Below are positions 18,876-30,062 of a stretch of DNA of 38,122 bases, piece by piece. This DNA is from Phytophthora sp. 'mugwort' (Eukaryota; Oomycota; Peronosporomycetes; Peronosporales; Peronosporaceae). A model generated the notes under the pieces. It searched no databases. It saw only the letters and a list, made by a program, of their open reading frames with translations, and had not been told where the DNA came from. The stretch spans positions 1-38,122 of the forward strand of contig JAUCEF010000060.1 of assembly GCA_033558025.1 (NCBI GenBank). The letters are read 5' to 3'. The position numbers and the translations under genes are program-made. Every line of letters begins with the position of its first letter. Within the stretch, counting starts at the first letter, position 1.

Positions 18876-20037
18876 TTATTAAAGATTTTTTATTAATATT
18901 ATAACGTACTAAATAAGTTTCTAATTTACCTAAAAATGGTATAATTATTATAAAAAAAAAAAAATAATAAATCATACTTATAATACCAATTTCAGTATAA
19001 GGATATTCAACTGGACATTGTCCAACCCAACCTAATAATAAAAAAGCTATAACTAATAACCAATAACAAATTTTAAATATAGGTCTAAAAGCTGTACTTC
19101 TAATTTCAGATGAATTTGTAAAAGGTATTGTTAATAAAATAAGTAATGAACCAAACATAGCTATAACACCGCCAATTTTATTAGGAATAGATCTTAAAAT
19201 TGCATAAAACGGTAAAAAATACCATTCTGGTACGATATGTAAAGGTGTTTTCATTGGATTTGCTTCAATATAATTATCGGGATGACCTAATGTATTAGGA
19301 TAAAAAAAAATAAAAATAAAGAAAATCAAAAATAAGATCATTAATCCAAATAAATCTTTAGTATAAAAATATGGATAAAAAGGTATATTTTCATTTTTTA
19401 ATGTAATACCTAAAGGATTATTTGAACCAACTTCATGTAATAAAATTAAATGTATCAATACGGCACCCACAATTATAAAAGGTAATGTAAAATGTAAACT
19501 AAAAAAACGATTTAATGTTGGATTATCAACAGCAAATCCGCCCCAAAGCCAATCAACAATATCTTTTCCTATTAAGGGTATTGCAGAAAATAAATTAGTA
19601 ATAACAGTTGCACCCCAAAAACTCATTTGTCCCCAAGGTAAAACATAACCCATAAAAGCTGTAGCCATCATTAAAATAAAAATAATTACACCAGAAGACC
19701 ATATAGCTTCTCTTGGTGTGATATAAGAACCATAATATAAACCACGAAAAATATGAATATATACAACAATAAAAAAAAAAGATGCTCCATTTGCATGTGT
19801 ATATCTAATTAACCAACCATTATTTACATCTCTCATAATATGTTCAACACTATTAAAAGCTAAATCAATATGTGGAGTATAATGCATTGCTAAAAAAATA
19901 CCTGTTAAAATTTGTATTACTAACATAATACCAGCTAACGAACCGAATCCAAAAAAATAATTTAAATTAATAGGTGTAGGATAATCTATTAAATGATTAT
20001 TAAGAATCGCAAATAATGATTTTTTATTCCATCTCAT
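18862..20037 (-). CDS. cob: Apocytochrome b, right-arm copy
   Basis: Same 391-residue protein as 11775-12950, with all haem-ligand helices and the PEWY motif. No difference between copies seen. Confidence 0.98.
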   Translation of the reverse strand: MRWNKKSLFAILNNHLIDYPTPINLNYFFGFGSLAGIMLVIQILTGIFLAMHYTPHIDLAFNSVEHIMRDVNNGWLIRYTHANGASFFFIVVYIHIFRGLYYGSYITPREAIWSSGVIIFILMMATAFMGYVLPWGQMSFWGATVITNLFSAIPLIGKDIVDWLWGGFAVDNPTLNRFFSLHFTLPFIIVGAVLIHLILLHEVGSNNPLGITLKNENIPFYPYFYTKDLFGLMILFLIFFIFIFFYPNTLGHPDNYIEANPMKTPLHIVPEWYFLPFYAILRSIPNKIGGVIAMFGSLLILLTIPFTNSSEIRSTAFRPIFKICYWLLVIAFLLLGWVGQCPVEYPYTEIGIISMIYYFFFFIIIIPFLGKLETYLVRYNINKKSLINKNK

Positions 20038-20084
20038 AATATGAAATGAAAAATTACCTAAAAGCAAAAATAATTAATAAAATA

Positions 20085-20651
20085 TTACATATTTATTTTA
20101 TTATTCCAAGGATTATTAAATTCAAATAATCGGTATTGTTGTGATAAATTAATGGGTTCATAAACAACACGTTTTTTTAATTCATTATAAAAAATTTCTA
20201 AAAAACCACTTAAAGGGAAATCTTTACGTAAAGGATGTCCTTCAAAACCATAATCTGTTAAAATCCGTCTTAAATCGGGATGGTATAAAAAAAAAATACC
20301 AAACATATCCCAAACTTCTCTTTCACACCAATTGGCTGATTGATATATTTTTATAATTGAATCTACCGGTTGTAATTCATTAATTATTATTTTAATTTTT
20401 AAACGACTATTAAAACGAATACTTAATAAATTATAAATTATTTCAAAACGTTTTTTTTTATTAATATAATCTATAACACAAATTTCTGATAATACTTTAA
20501 ATTGAGTATTTGTATGATTTTTTAAAAAAAATAAAATAGGAATTAAATTTTTTGTAGAAATATTTATACATAATTCATTTTTATATAAAGTATAATTTAT
20601 TATTGGTAAAATCTGTAATAAATATTGACTAAATTTTTTTAATACTTTCAT
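20085..20651 (-). CDS. nad9: NADH dehydrogenase subunit 9, right-arm copy
   Basis: Identical in translation to 11161-11727, in the same order (atp9-nad9-cob). Confidence 0.97.
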   Translation of the reverse strand: MKVLKKFSQYLLQILPIINYTLYKNELCINISTKNLIPILFFLKNHTNTQFKVLSEICVIDYINKKKRFEIIYNLLSIRFNSRLKIKIIINELQPVDSIIKIYQSANWCEREVWDMFGIFFLYHPDLRRILTDYGFEGHPLRKDFPLSGFLEIFYNELKKRVVYEPINLSQQYRLFEFNNPWNNKINM

Positions 20652-20770
20652 AAATAAAAAATAATTATAAATATTTATAATTATAAATATTTATATATTA
20701 AAAAAATAAATAATTTTTTTTCTAAAATAAATACTATAACCAGTATTAGTATATATATAACATAAAATAC

Positions 20771-20790
20771 GATAAAAATTAATTTTTATC
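20771..20790. repeat. 20-bp palindrome after atp9, right arm
   Basis: Mirror of 11022-11041, downstream of the minus-strand atp9. Confidence 0.45.
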
Positions 20791-20814
20791 ATATTTTTCA
20801 GGATTTAATTTTAA

Positions 20815-21280
<466 letters not shown>

Positions 21281-21634
21281 TTACCATTCTAAAGCATCAC
21301 TACACCAAATATAAATAAAACCTATAACTAATTCAACTAAAAATTCAATCATAGTCCAAAATCCCCATGAAAAATTTGAACTTAAAGTTAAAACCCAAGG
21401 AAAAATAAAAACAGCTTCTAAATCAAAAATAATAAAAAGGATAGCTACTAAATAAAATTTTACATCAAAAATTTTTCTAGCATCATCATAAGGATTAAAT
21501 CCACATTCATAGGCTGTTAACTTTTCTAAATCATCTTTTTGTTTAATTAAACTAAAAGATAAAATGAAAATTAAAATTGATAAAAATAAACTTAATATTA
21601 AGAATATAAAAATATTTGAATAATTTAATAACAT
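21281..21634 (-). CDS. nad3: NADH dehydrogenase subunit 3, right-arm copy
   Basis: Same 117-residue protein as 10178-10531, including the YECGFNP loop; start chosen at the mirrored ATG. Confidence 0.97.
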   Translation of the reverse strand: MLLNYSNIFIFLILSLFLSILIFILSFSLIKQKDDLEKLTAYECGFNPYDDARKIFDVKFYLVAILFIIFDLEAVFIFPWVLTLSSNFSWGFWTMIEFLVELVIGFIYIWCSDALEW

Positions 21635-21668
21635 ATTTATAAATTTTTTTAAATATAATAAATTTAAA

Positions 21669-21742
21669 CGGAAAAAACGGGACTTGAACCCGCGACTTAT
21701 AGCGTGACAAGCTACCACTCTAACCAACTGAGCTATTTTTCC
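21669..21742 (-). tRNA. trnD: tRNA-Asp (GUC), right-arm copy
   Basis: Mirror of 10070-10143, with identical acceptor, anticodon GTC and T-arm. Confidence 0.96.
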
Positions 21743-21778
21743 AATATAAAATATTATATCTTATTTTTGTATATTTTA

Positions 21779-22498
21779 TTAATGTAAATTTAAAGCATCA
21801 TTTATATACATACACGTTAAAATCGTAAACACATATGCCTGAATTAAAGCTACAGCAATTTCTAAACCAACCAATAATACAATAATTATTAATGGAATAA
21901 AATGTGCCATAAAAATAAAACTATTTACATTTAACATAGCCCAAGCAAAACCTGCAATTACTTTTAATAAAGTATGTCCAGCCATCATATTTGCAAATAA
22001 TCGTACAGGTAAACTAATTACACGAAAAATGTATGAAACTAATTCAATAGGTACTAAGATGGGAACTAATGCTATACTTGCACCACTAGGTAATAATAAA
22101 TTTAAAAAATTAAATTTATGTTTTTTAATTCCAATTAAATTAAAACCTAAATAAATTGTTAATGCTAAAGTAAACGTAATAATTAAATGACTTGTTATAG
22201 TAAAACTGTATGGAATCATTCCTATTAAATTACATAATAAAATAAAAAAAAAAACAACAAAAATTAATGAAACAAAATATTTACCAGCTTTTCCTATACT
22301 AGAATAAGTTAATTCAATTGTAATATTAAAAATCATTTCAAAAATTTGTTGAAAACGTGTTGGAATAAATTTAGTTTTTATACATGTAAATATATATAAA
22401 TAAACTAAACCTATTACTAAAATTAAAGAAGCATTAGTAAATACAAAAGGTATTTGAAAAATAGGTAAAATTTCAAATTGTTCTAAAGGACTAACCAT
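21779..22498 (-). CDS. atp6: ATP synthase F0 subunit a, right-arm copy
   Basis: Same 239-residue protein as 9314-10033 with essential Arg166. Confidence 0.98.
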   Translation of the reverse strand: MVSPLEQFEILPIFQIPFVFTNASLILVIGLVYLYIFTCIKTKFIPTRFQQIFEMIFNITIELTYSSIGKAGKYFVSLIFVVFFFILLCNLIGMIPYSFTITSHLIITFTLALTIYLGFNLIGIKKHKFNFLNLLLPSGASIALVPILVPIELVSYIFRVISLPVRLFANMMAGHTLLKVIAGFAWAMLNVNSFIFMAHFIPLIIIVLLVGLEIAVALIQAYVFTILTCMYINDALNLH

Positions 22499-22522
22499 AA
22501 AAATTATTAATTTTTTAATAAA

Positions 22523-23437
22523 TTAATTACCTCCCCACCAGTAAACTGCTACAAATAAAAATAACCAAACAACATCTACAAAATGCCAATACCAAGCTGC
22601 AGCTTCAAAACCGAAATGATGTTGTTTTGTAAAATGATGATTAATTAATCTAATAGTACTTACTATAATAAAAATAGTACCTACAATAACGTGAATACCA
22701 TGAAAACCTGTTAATAAAAAAAAAGTTGTACCATAAATACTATCAGAAATTGAAAAAGTACTTTCAATATATTCATAGGCTTGAATTAAAGTAAAAAAAA
22801 AAGCTAATAAAATTGTAATAATTAAACTTAAAATAGCATTTTTTCTATCACCAAAAACTATTGAATGGTGTGCCCAAGTAATAGTTGCCCCAGATGATAA
22901 TAATATTACAGTATTTAATAAAGGAATACCCCAAGCATTAACAGTTTCAATACCTAATGGTGGCCATAAAGATCCAATTTCAGGTGTTGGTGCTAAAGCT
23001 GAATGAAAAAAAGCCCAAAAAAAACTAACAAAAAATAGTAATTCACTAAAAATAAATAAAAGCATACCATTTCTTAAACCTAATTGTACTTGTTTAGTAT
23101 GTTGACCTTCATATACAGCTTCTCTAACTATATCACGAAACCAAGTATACATTGTTAAAATAATCATTAAAAATCCTGTTAAAATTAAGAAATTACTGCC
23201 AATATAACCATGAAAATACATAGCACCACCAAAAGTTAAAAAAAAAAGTCCAAAAGAAATTATAAAAGGCCAAGGACTTGGATCTACTAAATGATAAGGA
23301 TGTTTTTGTGTATTTTGTATATTATTACTAATTTCTTTTAAAATTTTTAAATCATTTTGAAATTTATCGATATTAGAATCATTTGTTGTAGTTTCTATTT
23401 GTAAATTTTTTTTATTAATATAATAATAATTTTTCAT
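22523..23437 (-). CDS. cox3: Cytochrome c oxidase subunit 3, right-arm copy
   Basis: Same 304-residue reading as 8375-9289, including the unusual polar N-terminal extension of about 40 residues. Confidence 0.96.
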   Translation of the reverse strand: MKNYYYINKKNLQIETTTNDSNIDKFQNDLKILKEISNNIQNTQKHPYHLVDPSPWPFIISFGLFFLTFGGAMYFHGYIGSNFLILTGFLMIILTMYTWFRDIVREAVYEGQHTKQVQLGLRNGMLLFIFSELLFFVSFFWAFFHSALAPTPEIGSLWPPLGIETVNAWGIPLLNTVILLSSGATITWAHHSIVFGDRKNAILSLIITILLAFFFTLIQAYEYIESTFSISDSIYGTTFFLLTGFHGIHVIVGTIFIIVSTIRLINHHFTKQHHFGFEAAAWYWHFVDVVWLFLFVAVYWWGGN

Positions 23438-23497
23438 AAGAATTTTATAATTTGTAATAATTAATTATTTAATGATAAATAATGTATTTTAAAAAAA

Positions 23498-23929
23498 TTA
23501 ATCAAAAATAAGATTAAATTTTAATTTTTTTATATTTTTATAATATTGTTTTTTTGTATTGATTGTTTTACTTTTATTTTTTGAAGTTTGAATAATTTCG
23601 TTTGTTATGTTTTTTAAATTTGCATTTAAAAGTAACCACGATATCGATTTTTTAATTTGTTTATCTTCATTTAAAAGCATTAAAAAATATCTATCTTTTT
23701 TTTTTTTTTTTTTATTTCGTTTTTTATTTGGAATACTTATTGCTTTTAATTTCGGTAATAAATTTTCAATTGATTTAAATAAAATAAAATTCGGTTTTTG
23801 TTTTGTAATTTTTTTTAAAGTAATTAAAATATTTATAAATATGTTTTCAGAACAAGTTTTTTTTCCTTTTTTTAATAACATATTTATAAATAATTTTTTT
23901 ATTTTATACTCTTCGTATTTTAGTTCCAT
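23498..23929 (-). CDS. rps7: Ribosomal protein S7, right-arm copy
   Basis: Same divergent 143-residue S7 as 7883-8314, overlapping rps12 by 26 bp. Confidence 0.88.
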   Translation of the reverse strand: MELKYEEYKIKKLFINMLLKKGKKTCSENIFINILITLKKITKQKPNFILFKSIENLLPKLKAISIPNKKRNKKKKKKDRYFLMLLNEDKQIKKSISWLLLNANLKNITNEIIQTSKNKSKTINTKKQYYKNIKKLKFNLIFD

Positions 23930-24284
23930 ATTTTGATCTTGATGTTTTTCGAGAATAAATCCCTAATAAATCATATTTACCACGAATTACATGATATTTT
24001 ACTCCAGGTAAATCTTTTACACGACCTCCTCTAACTAATACTATTGAATGTTCTTGTAAAGTATGACCAATACCTGGAATATAAGTAATTATTGTATACC
24101 TACTAGATAGGTGTACTTTTGCTACTTTACGCATAGCAGAATTTGGTTTTTTAGGTGTTGTATTATAAACTTTTAAACAAATACCTTTACGTTGAGGACA
24201 TTGTTTTAAAGCTGGACTTTTATTTCTTTTTTTTTTTTCTAAACGTTTTTGTTTTTTTAAAAATAATTGATTAATTGTTGACAT
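23904..24284 (-). CDS. rps12: Ribosomal protein S12, right-arm copy
   Basis: Same 126-residue S12 as 7528-7908, with the PNSA loop intact. Confidence 0.97.
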   Translation of the reverse strand: MSTINQLFLKKQKRLEKKKRNKSPALKQCPQRKGICLKVYNTTPKKPNSAMRKVAKVHLSSRYTIITYIPGIGHTLQEHSIVLVRGGRVKDLPGVKYHVIRGKYDLLGIYSRKTSRSKYGTKIRRV

Positions 24285-24301
24285 ATTATTTGTTATTTTA
24301 T

Positions 24302-24374
24302 TGAATAATAACGGACTCGAACCGCTAACATTTTCGGTGTAAACGAAATACTCTACCAATTGAGTTAATTATTC
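24302..24374 (-). tRNA. trnV: tRNA-Val (UAC), right-arm copy
   Basis: Mirror of 7438-7510; identical cloverleaf. Confidence 0.95.
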
Positions 24375-24376
24375 AT

Positions 24377-24450
24377 TGGGCCTAAGTAGATTTGAACTAC
24401 TGACTTTACACTTATCAGGCGTATACTCTAACCAACTGAGTTATAGGCCC
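24377..24450 (-). tRNA. trnI: tRNA-Ile (GAU), right-arm copy
   Basis: Mirror of 7362-7435; identical cloverleaf. Confidence 0.96.
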
Positions 24451-24452
24451 TT

Positions 24453-24524
24453 TTGAAGTAAAAGGATTCGAACCTTTGATTTTCCGTACCAAAAACGGAG
24501 GCCTTACCACTTGGCTATACTTCA
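24453..24524 (-). tRNA. trnQ: tRNA-Gln (UUG), right-arm copy
   Basis: Mirror of 7288-7359; identical cloverleaf. Confidence 0.96.
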
Positions 24525-24538
24525 AAATAAATAAAATA

Positions 24539-24612
24539 TATGCTTAGAAAGATTTGAACTTTCATTTTATAGATCCGCAATCTAACGCTTTATCCATTTA
24601 AGCTATAAGCAT
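24539..24612 (-). tRNA. trnR: tRNA-Arg (GCG), right-arm copy
   Basis: Mirror of 7200-7273; identical, with the same single anticodon-stem mismatch. Confidence 0.92.
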
Positions 24613-24622
24613 AAGTTTAATT

Positions 24623-24949
24623 TTAATTTTTTTTTATAATTTTAATATTTATTAATGAATTTTTAGATAAAAATTTTTTAATTAAAACTAAAAAATTTAA
24701 TAAATAAAAAATATTTTTAAATTTTATATTAATTTTAGAAGTATAATTTTTATGAATAAAATGTTCACGTGATTTTTTATTTACATGGGGAGATCTTAAT
24801 AATGTAAAAATTTTTTTTTTTTGTTTTGTTTGAAATACACCGGGTATTTGAATATTTTTGAATTTATTAATTTTTTTTAATTTTAATAAATTTTGTTTGA
24901 GTTGATTTATTTTTTGAAATGATTTAAAAGTTATTCTTAAAAGATACAT
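24623..24949 (-). CDS. rps10: Ribosomal protein S10, right-arm copy
   Basis: Same 108-residue S10 as 6863-7189 with the LRSPHVNKKSREHF motif. Confidence 0.93.
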   Translation of the reverse strand: MYLLRITFKSFQKINQLKQNLLKLKKINKFKNIQIPGVFQTKQKKKIFTLLRSPHVNKKSREHFIHKNYTSKINIKFKNIFYLLNFLVLIKKFLSKNSLINIKIIKKN

Positions 24950-24965
24950 ATTTTAATAATAAAAT

Positions 24966-25039
24966 TGTCTGGAGGTGGATTTGAACCACCGACACAAAGA
25001 TTTTCAGTCTTTTACTCTAACCAACTGAGCTATCCAAAC
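24966..25039 (-). tRNA. trnF: tRNA-Phe (GAA), right-arm copy
   Basis: Mirror of 6773-6846; identical cloverleaf. Confidence 0.96.
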
Positions 25040-25045
25040 TAAATA

Positions 25046-26539
25046 TTATATTAATAAATATAAATAAATTTTGTTTAAATTTATTAATATAATATTAGGA
25101 TAAATAAATAAAAATAAAATAAATTGAGTACTAATTAATAATATTATACTTTGACTTTTATTTATTTGTGAAATATACATTTTTCTAAATATTTTTTCAA
25201 AATAAATAATTTTAATTATTTTTAAATAATAAAAAGAGCTTAAAACACTTATAATAATACCAAAAAATACTAAACTAAAATAATTATTTTTAATAGCTGA
25301 AAAAAATATAAATAATTTTGAAAAAAAACCCGCTAATGGGGGTATACCAGCTAATGAAAAAATATTTATGATTATAATAATAGCAATTAATTTATTAATA
25401 GTATATATATTTGATAAATCTGTTAAATATTTAATTGGTTTATGATTGATATTTAAAGATAAATAAGAAGTCCATAAATTAATACTTGTTATAATATAAA
25501 TTATAATATATAATAAAATAAATGGAATATTATTTAACATATTTGAAGTAAATCCTATTAATATAAAACCTACATGACTTATTGCACTATAAGCTAATAA
25601 TCTTTTGATTTTTTTTTGTTGTAATGCCGATAATGCACCGATTAACATAGATAAAAATGAAATAATATAAAAAAAAATTTCAAAGAAATATGAAATATTA
25701 AAAAAAATCTCAAAAAATAAACGAATTAAAATTCCTATAAAAGCAATTTTTGGTACAATAGCAAAAAAACTTGAAATATTATTTGGAGCACCTTCATATA
25801 CATCAGGCAACCAAAAATGAAAAGGTGTAGCACCTATTTTAAATAAAATACCAACTAAAATAAAAATTAATCCATAAGATAAACTAATTAATATATTTAT
25901 ATTATCTAAAAAATTTATATTTGATAATATTAAAAAAATATTATTAAAATTTAATGAACCTGTAATAGCATAAATTATTGAAGAACCAAATAGAATAAAA
26001 CCTGAAGCAATTGATCCTAAAATAAAATATTTTAAACCAGCCTCAATTGATAATATCGATTTTTTTTGGGTGGATGTTAATATATAAAAACTTAAACTTT
26101 GTAATTCAATTGCTAAATATAAAGTAATAAAATGATTTGCAGATACCAATAACATTAAACCCAATAATGATATTAACATTAATATATTAATTTCATATGA
26201 ATTTATTTTTTGTTGTATTAAATATTTTTGTTGTATTAAAAAACAAATAATTGTTAATAAAATTAAAATTATTTTAATAAATTGTGTAAAATTATTAATA
26301 AGTAATACACCATTTAATATGTTACTTGAAATATTTGTTATATTTAACGTTAATATTAAAAGAATTAATAATAAATATATTATTATAGTAGTAATATTTT
26401 TAATAATCAAAATTTTTTGAGCATTTTGATTTTTTTTATAAAAAACACCAAATAATAATAAAATTAATAAAAAAGTTGTTAAAAAAAATTCGGGGATAAT
26501 AATTTCAAAATTATTATTAAAAATTTCCTGAAAAAACAT
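25046..26539 (-). CDS. nad2: NADH dehydrogenase subunit 2, right-arm copy
   Basis: Same 497-residue protein as 5273-6766. It begins the minus-strand unit that runs to the turn. Confidence 0.98.
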   Translation of the reverse strand: MFFQEIFNNNFEIIIPEFFLTTFLLILLLFGVFYKKNQNAQKILIIKNITTIIIYLLLILLILTLNITNISSNILNGVLLINNFTQFIKIILILLTIICFLIQQKYLIQQKINSYEINILMLISLLGLMLLVSANHFITLYLAIELQSLSFYILTSTQKKSILSIEAGLKYFILGSIASGFILFGSSIIYAITGSLNFNNIFLILSNINFLDNINILISLSYGLIFILVGILFKIGATPFHFWLPDVYEGAPNNISSFFAIVPKIAFIGILIRLFFEIFFNISYFFEIFFYIISFLSMLIGALSALQQKKIKRLLAYSAISHVGFILIGFTSNMLNNIPFILLYIIIYIITSINLWTSYLSLNINHKPIKYLTDLSNIYTINKLIAIIIIINIFSLAGIPPLAGFFSKLFIFFSAIKNNYFSLVFFGIIISVLSSFYYLKIIKIIYFEKIFRKMYISQINKSQSIILLISTQFILFLFIYPNIILINLNKIYLYLLI

Positions 26540-26655
26540 AATGTAATAAAAGAAATAAATATTTTAAAAATACTTACTTACTATATATGCTATATATTTA
26601 TAAAAAAATTAATTTATAAATATTATATTTTTATTAAAAAAAAAAAAAAAAAAAA
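26540..26655. promoter_or_regulatory. Divergent nad2/nad7 spacer, right arm
   Basis: Mirror of 5157-5272: hairpin at 26594-26623 and 20 A residues (26636-26655) directly before the nad7 ATG. The plus-strand unit leaving here may extend through atp1 into nad5, nad6 and trnR(UCU), since all lie on one strand without a gap over 210 bp. Confidence 0.5.
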
Positions 26656-27834
26656 ATGTCATTAAAAAAAATTAAAAATTTTTCTATAAATTTTGGTCCA
26701 CAACATCCAGCGGCTCATGGTGTTTTACGTTTAATTTTAGAATTAAACGGTGAAGTTGTTAAAAAAGCTGATTCACATATAGGTTTATTACATAGAGGTA
26801 CAGAAAAATTAATTGAATATAAAAATTATTTACAGGCGTTACCTTATTTTGATCGTTTAGATTATGTATCTATGATGTGTCAAGAACATGCATATGTTTT
26901 GGCTATTGAAAAATTATTAAATTGTGATATACCTTTACGAGCACAATATATAAGAGTTTTATTTTCAGAAATAACACGTATCTTAAATCATTTATTAGCT
27001 GTATGTTGTCATGCTTTAGATGTAGGAGCTATGACACCTTATTTTTGGGGATTTGAAGAACGTGAGAAATTAATGGAATTTTATGAACGTGTTTCTGGTG
27101 CACGTATGCATGCAGCTTATTTTAGACCTGGAGGTGTTAATCAAGATTTGCCTAAAGGTTTGTTAAATGATATATATATTTTTTGTGAACAATTTAATAC
27201 CCGTTTAGATGAAATTGAAGAAATGTTAACTAATAATAGAATTTGGAAACAAAGATTAGTAGATATTGGTATTATATCTGCTAAAGATGCTTTAAATTTT
27301 GGTTTTAGTGGTGTTATGTTACGTGGATCAGGTATTTCATGGGATTTACGTAAAACACAACCTTATGAAATTTATGATCAATTAAAATTTGATATACCTG
27401 TAGGTACAAATGGCGATTGTTATGATCGTTATTTAATTAGAATAGAAGAAATGCGACAATCAATTCGAATTATTTTGCAAGTACTTAATAAAATTCCCCA
27501 AGGTCCTATTAAATTAGATGATAAAAAAATTACAAATCCAAATAGAATTCAAATTAAAAATTCTATGGAGTCTTTAATTCATCATTTTAAATATTATTCA
27601 GAAAATATTTGTGTAAATGCTGGTGAAACTTATACAGTTATTGAGGCACCTAAAGGTGAGTATGGTGTTTATTTAGTAGCAGATGGTACAAATAAACCCT
27701 ACAGATGTAAAATTAAATCACCAGGATTTTTACATTTACAAGCATTAGATTTTATAGCTAAAAATCATATGATTGCTGATGTTGTTACAATTATTGGTAC
27801 TTTAGATGTTGTTTTTGGTGAAATTGATCGTTAA
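26656..27834 (+). CDS. nad7: NADH dehydrogenase subunit 7, right-arm copy
   Basis: Same 392-residue protein as 3978-5156. It heads the plus-strand unit that continues past atp1 into the single-copy nad5-nad6-trnR. Confidence 0.98.
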   Translation: MSLKKIKNFSINFGPQHPAAHGVLRLILELNGEVVKKADSHIGLLHRGTEKLIEYKNYLQALPYFDRLDYVSMMCQEHAYVLAIEKLLNCDIPLRAQYIRVLFSEITRILNHLLAVCCHALDVGAMTPYFWGFEEREKLMEFYERVSGARMHAAYFRPGGVNQDLPKGLLNDIYIFCEQFNTRLDEIEEMLTNNRIWKQRLVDIGIISAKDALNFGFSGVMLRGSGISWDLRKTQPYEIYDQLKFDIPVGTNGDCYDRYLIRIEEMRQSIRIILQVLNKIPQGPIKLDDKKITNPNRIQIKNSMESLIHHFKYYSENICVNAGETYTVIEAPKGEYGVYLVADGTNKPYRCKIKSPGFLHLQALDFIAKNHMIADVVTIIGTLDVVFGEIDR

Positions 27835-27872
27835 TATTAATTATTAGAATAAAATTTTATTTTCAATAAATT

Positions 27873-28292
27873 ATGCAAAAAAAAAAATTTAAAAAGTATA
27901 AATTAAATCAATTACAAAAAATTAAACAAACTTATAAATATATATATATATTTCGTTATAATGATTTAAATATTAATGAAATAATATCTTTAAAAAAAAA
28001 AATTAAAAAATTTGATTATAAATCTTTAATATTAAATCAAAATTTAATTATTGATATTTTTTTAAAATTAAAAGGACAAGGTTCTATTTTAATAATTTAT
28101 GGAAATAATGAATTAAATTTAATAAGGGATTTATATAATTTTAAAAAACTTGAATTAATTTATTTGAGTATTCAAAATAATATTTATTCTAATTTAAAAG
28201 TAAAACAAATATTATCTAAAAACTATCCACCTTTAAATAATTTAATTGTTCAATCATTTTTAAATTTTATATATTATTTAAGAAAAATTTAA
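27873..28292 (+). CDS. rpl10: Probable ribosomal protein L10, right-arm copy
   Basis: Same 139-codon ORF as 3520-3939; tentative uL10 identification on the same grounds. It ends 3 nt before trnH. Confidence 0.5.
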   Translation: MQKKKFKKYKLNQLQKIKQTYKYIYIFRYNDLNINEIISLKKKIKKFDYKSLILNQNLIIDIFLKLKGQGSILIIYGNNELNLIRDLYNFKKLELIYLSIQNNIYSNLKVKQILSKNYPPLNNLIVQSFLNFIYYLRKI

Positions 28293-28295
28293 AAA

Positions 28296-28368
28296 GGCGA
28301 TTATAACTTAAAGGTAGAGTGTTAGATTGTGGGTCTAAGTGTTATGGGTTCAAGTCCCATTTTTCGCC
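28296..28368 (+). tRNA. trnH: tRNA-His (GUG), right-arm copy
   Basis: Mirror of 3444-3516, with the extra 5' G at 28296 facing discriminator C at 28368. Confidence 0.93.
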
Positions 28369-28390
28369 CATTTTTAAATTAAATTTTTTT

Positions 28391-29866
28391 ATGTTTAATA
28401 AGTTTATATTAATTTTTTTACTTATTTTACCATTAATTACGGTTATTATATTAGCTTTTTCGAAAAATGAAAAATTTATAAAAAATTTTAGTATTTTTAT
28501 GTCTTTTTTCATTTTTTTAATGTCATTACCTTTATGGATTTTATTTGATAAATCAACTTCTAATTTTCAATATTTATTTAAAATAGAATGGATTAGTCAA
28601 TTTAATATTAATTTTTATTTAGGTATTGATGGTATTTCATTATTTTTTATAATTTTAACAACATTTTTGATTCCAATCTGTATGTTAATTAGTTATGAAA
28701 TGATTAATAAAAATATAAAAGAATATTTTATTTTATATTTTATTTTAGAATTTTGTTTAATCATTTCATTTAGTATATTAGATGTACTTATTTTTTATAT
28801 TTTCTTTGAAAGTGTATTAATTCCTATGTTTTTAATTATAGGTATTTGGGGTTCAAGAGAACGTAAAATTAAAGCTTCATATTTGTTTTTTATGTATACA
28901 TTAGCAGGTTCATTATTTATGTTTATTGCCATTATTCATTTATTTTTAACTGTGGGTACAACTGATTATCAAATATTATATTATAGTAATTTTAATTTTT
29001 CATATGAAAAATTTTATTTCTTAGCTTTTTTTTTATCATTTGCTGTTAAAGTTCCAATGTTACCTTTTCATGTTTGGTTACCGGAAGCACATGTTGAAGC
29101 ACCTACCGCAGGTTCTGTACTATTAGCTGGTATTTTATTAAAATTAGGATCATACGGTATGATTAGGTTTTTAGTTCCTTTATTTCCTAAAGCTGCATTA
29201 TATTTTACACCGTATATTTTAGTTTTATGTTTAATATCTGTTATTTATGCGTCATTAACAGCTATACGACAAACAGATTTGAAACGTATTATTGCTTATG
29301 CATCAGTTGCTCATATGAATTTTATAATATTGGGTATTTTTTCTTTAACTATTCAAGGATTAGAAGGTAGTATTATTCAAATGATTAGTCATGGTTTAGT
29401 ATCGAGTGGTTTATTTTTTTCAATTGGATGTTTATATGATCGATATCATACAAGATTTATTAATTATTATGGTGGTTTAGCACATACAATGCCTTTATTT
29501 TGTATTGCATTATTTATTTATGTATTAGCAAATATGTCTATTCCAGGTTCAAGTAGTTTTGTGGGTGAAATTCTTATTTTAACTGGAGTTTTTGAAGATA
29601 ATACTACAACAGCTGTTTTTGCGACAATTGGTATGTTTTTGGGTGGGGTATATTCTTTATTATTTTATAATCGAATTTGTTATGGTAATATTCAAAATAT
29701 TTATTTAAAAATTTATTATGATTTAACTTATCGTGAATTTTTAATTCATTTAATATTAATTATAAATATCTTTTTATTAGGTTTATATCCTAAAATTTTT
29801 GAAAGTTGTATGCATGAAAGTGTTTCAAAAATTTTAATACATATTGATTTTTCTTATTTTTATTAA
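28391..29866 (+). CDS. nad4: NADH dehydrogenase subunit 4, right-arm copy
   Basis: Same 491-residue protein as 1946-3421. The start at 28391 is preferred to the in-frame ATG inside trnH. Confidence 0.97.
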   Translation: MFNKFILIFLLILPLITVIILAFSKNEKFIKNFSIFMSFFIFLMSLPLWILFDKSTSNFQYLFKIEWISQFNINFYLGIDGISLFFIILTTFLIPICMLISYEMINKNIKEYFILYFILEFCLIISFSILDVLIFYIFFESVLIPMFLIIGIWGSRERKIKASYLFFMYTLAGSLFMFIAIIHLFLTVGTTDYQILYYSNFNFSYEKFYFLAFFLSFAVKVPMLPFHVWLPEAHVEAPTAGSVLLAGILLKLGSYGMIRFLVPLFPKAALYFTPYILVLCLISVIYASLTAIRQTDLKRIIAYASVAHMNFIILGIFSLTIQGLEGSIIQMISHGLVSSGLFFSIGCLYDRYHTRFINYYGGLAHTMPLFCIALFIYVLANMSIPGSSSFVGEILILTGVFEDNTTTAVFATIGMFLGGVYSLLFYNRICYGNIQNIYLKIYYDLTYREFLIHLILIINIFLLGLYPKIFESCMHESVSKILIHIDFSYFY

Positions 29867-29890
29867 ACAAAATTTTTTGTTTAATAAAAA
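29857..29890 (+). terminator. 15-bp hairpin at the nad4 3' end, right arm
   Basis: 29857-29871 pairs perfectly with 29876-29890 around a 4-nt loop. The stem contains the nad4 TAA (29864-29866) and ends one base before trnE. Inference: RNA 3'-end stability or a processing guide rather than true termination, because trnE and atp1 follow on the same strand. Confidence 0.6.
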
Positions 29891-29962
29891 GCCCTTTTAG
29901 TCTAATGGTTAGGACATTACCTTTTCACGGTAAAAATACGAGTTCAATTCTCGTAAAGGGTA
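29891..29962 (+). tRNA. trnE: tRNA-Glu (UUC), right-arm copy
   Basis: Mirror of 1850-1921; identical cloverleaf. Confidence 0.95.
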
Positions 29963-30019
29963 TAAAAAATATATATTTGATATATTTTGGTAATTATAAT
30001 AATTTATAATTATTAAATA

Positions 30020-30062
30020 ATATGATAATTTAATAACCTCTATGGCTATTGAATTATCATAT
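30020..30062 (+). promoter_or_regulatory. Stem-loop presenting the atp1 start codon, right arm
   Basis: ATATGATAATT (30020-30030) is the exact complement of AATTATCATAT (30052-30062). The 21-nt loop carries the ATG at 30042. Possible translational control or start-site exposure; inference only. Confidence 0.45.
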
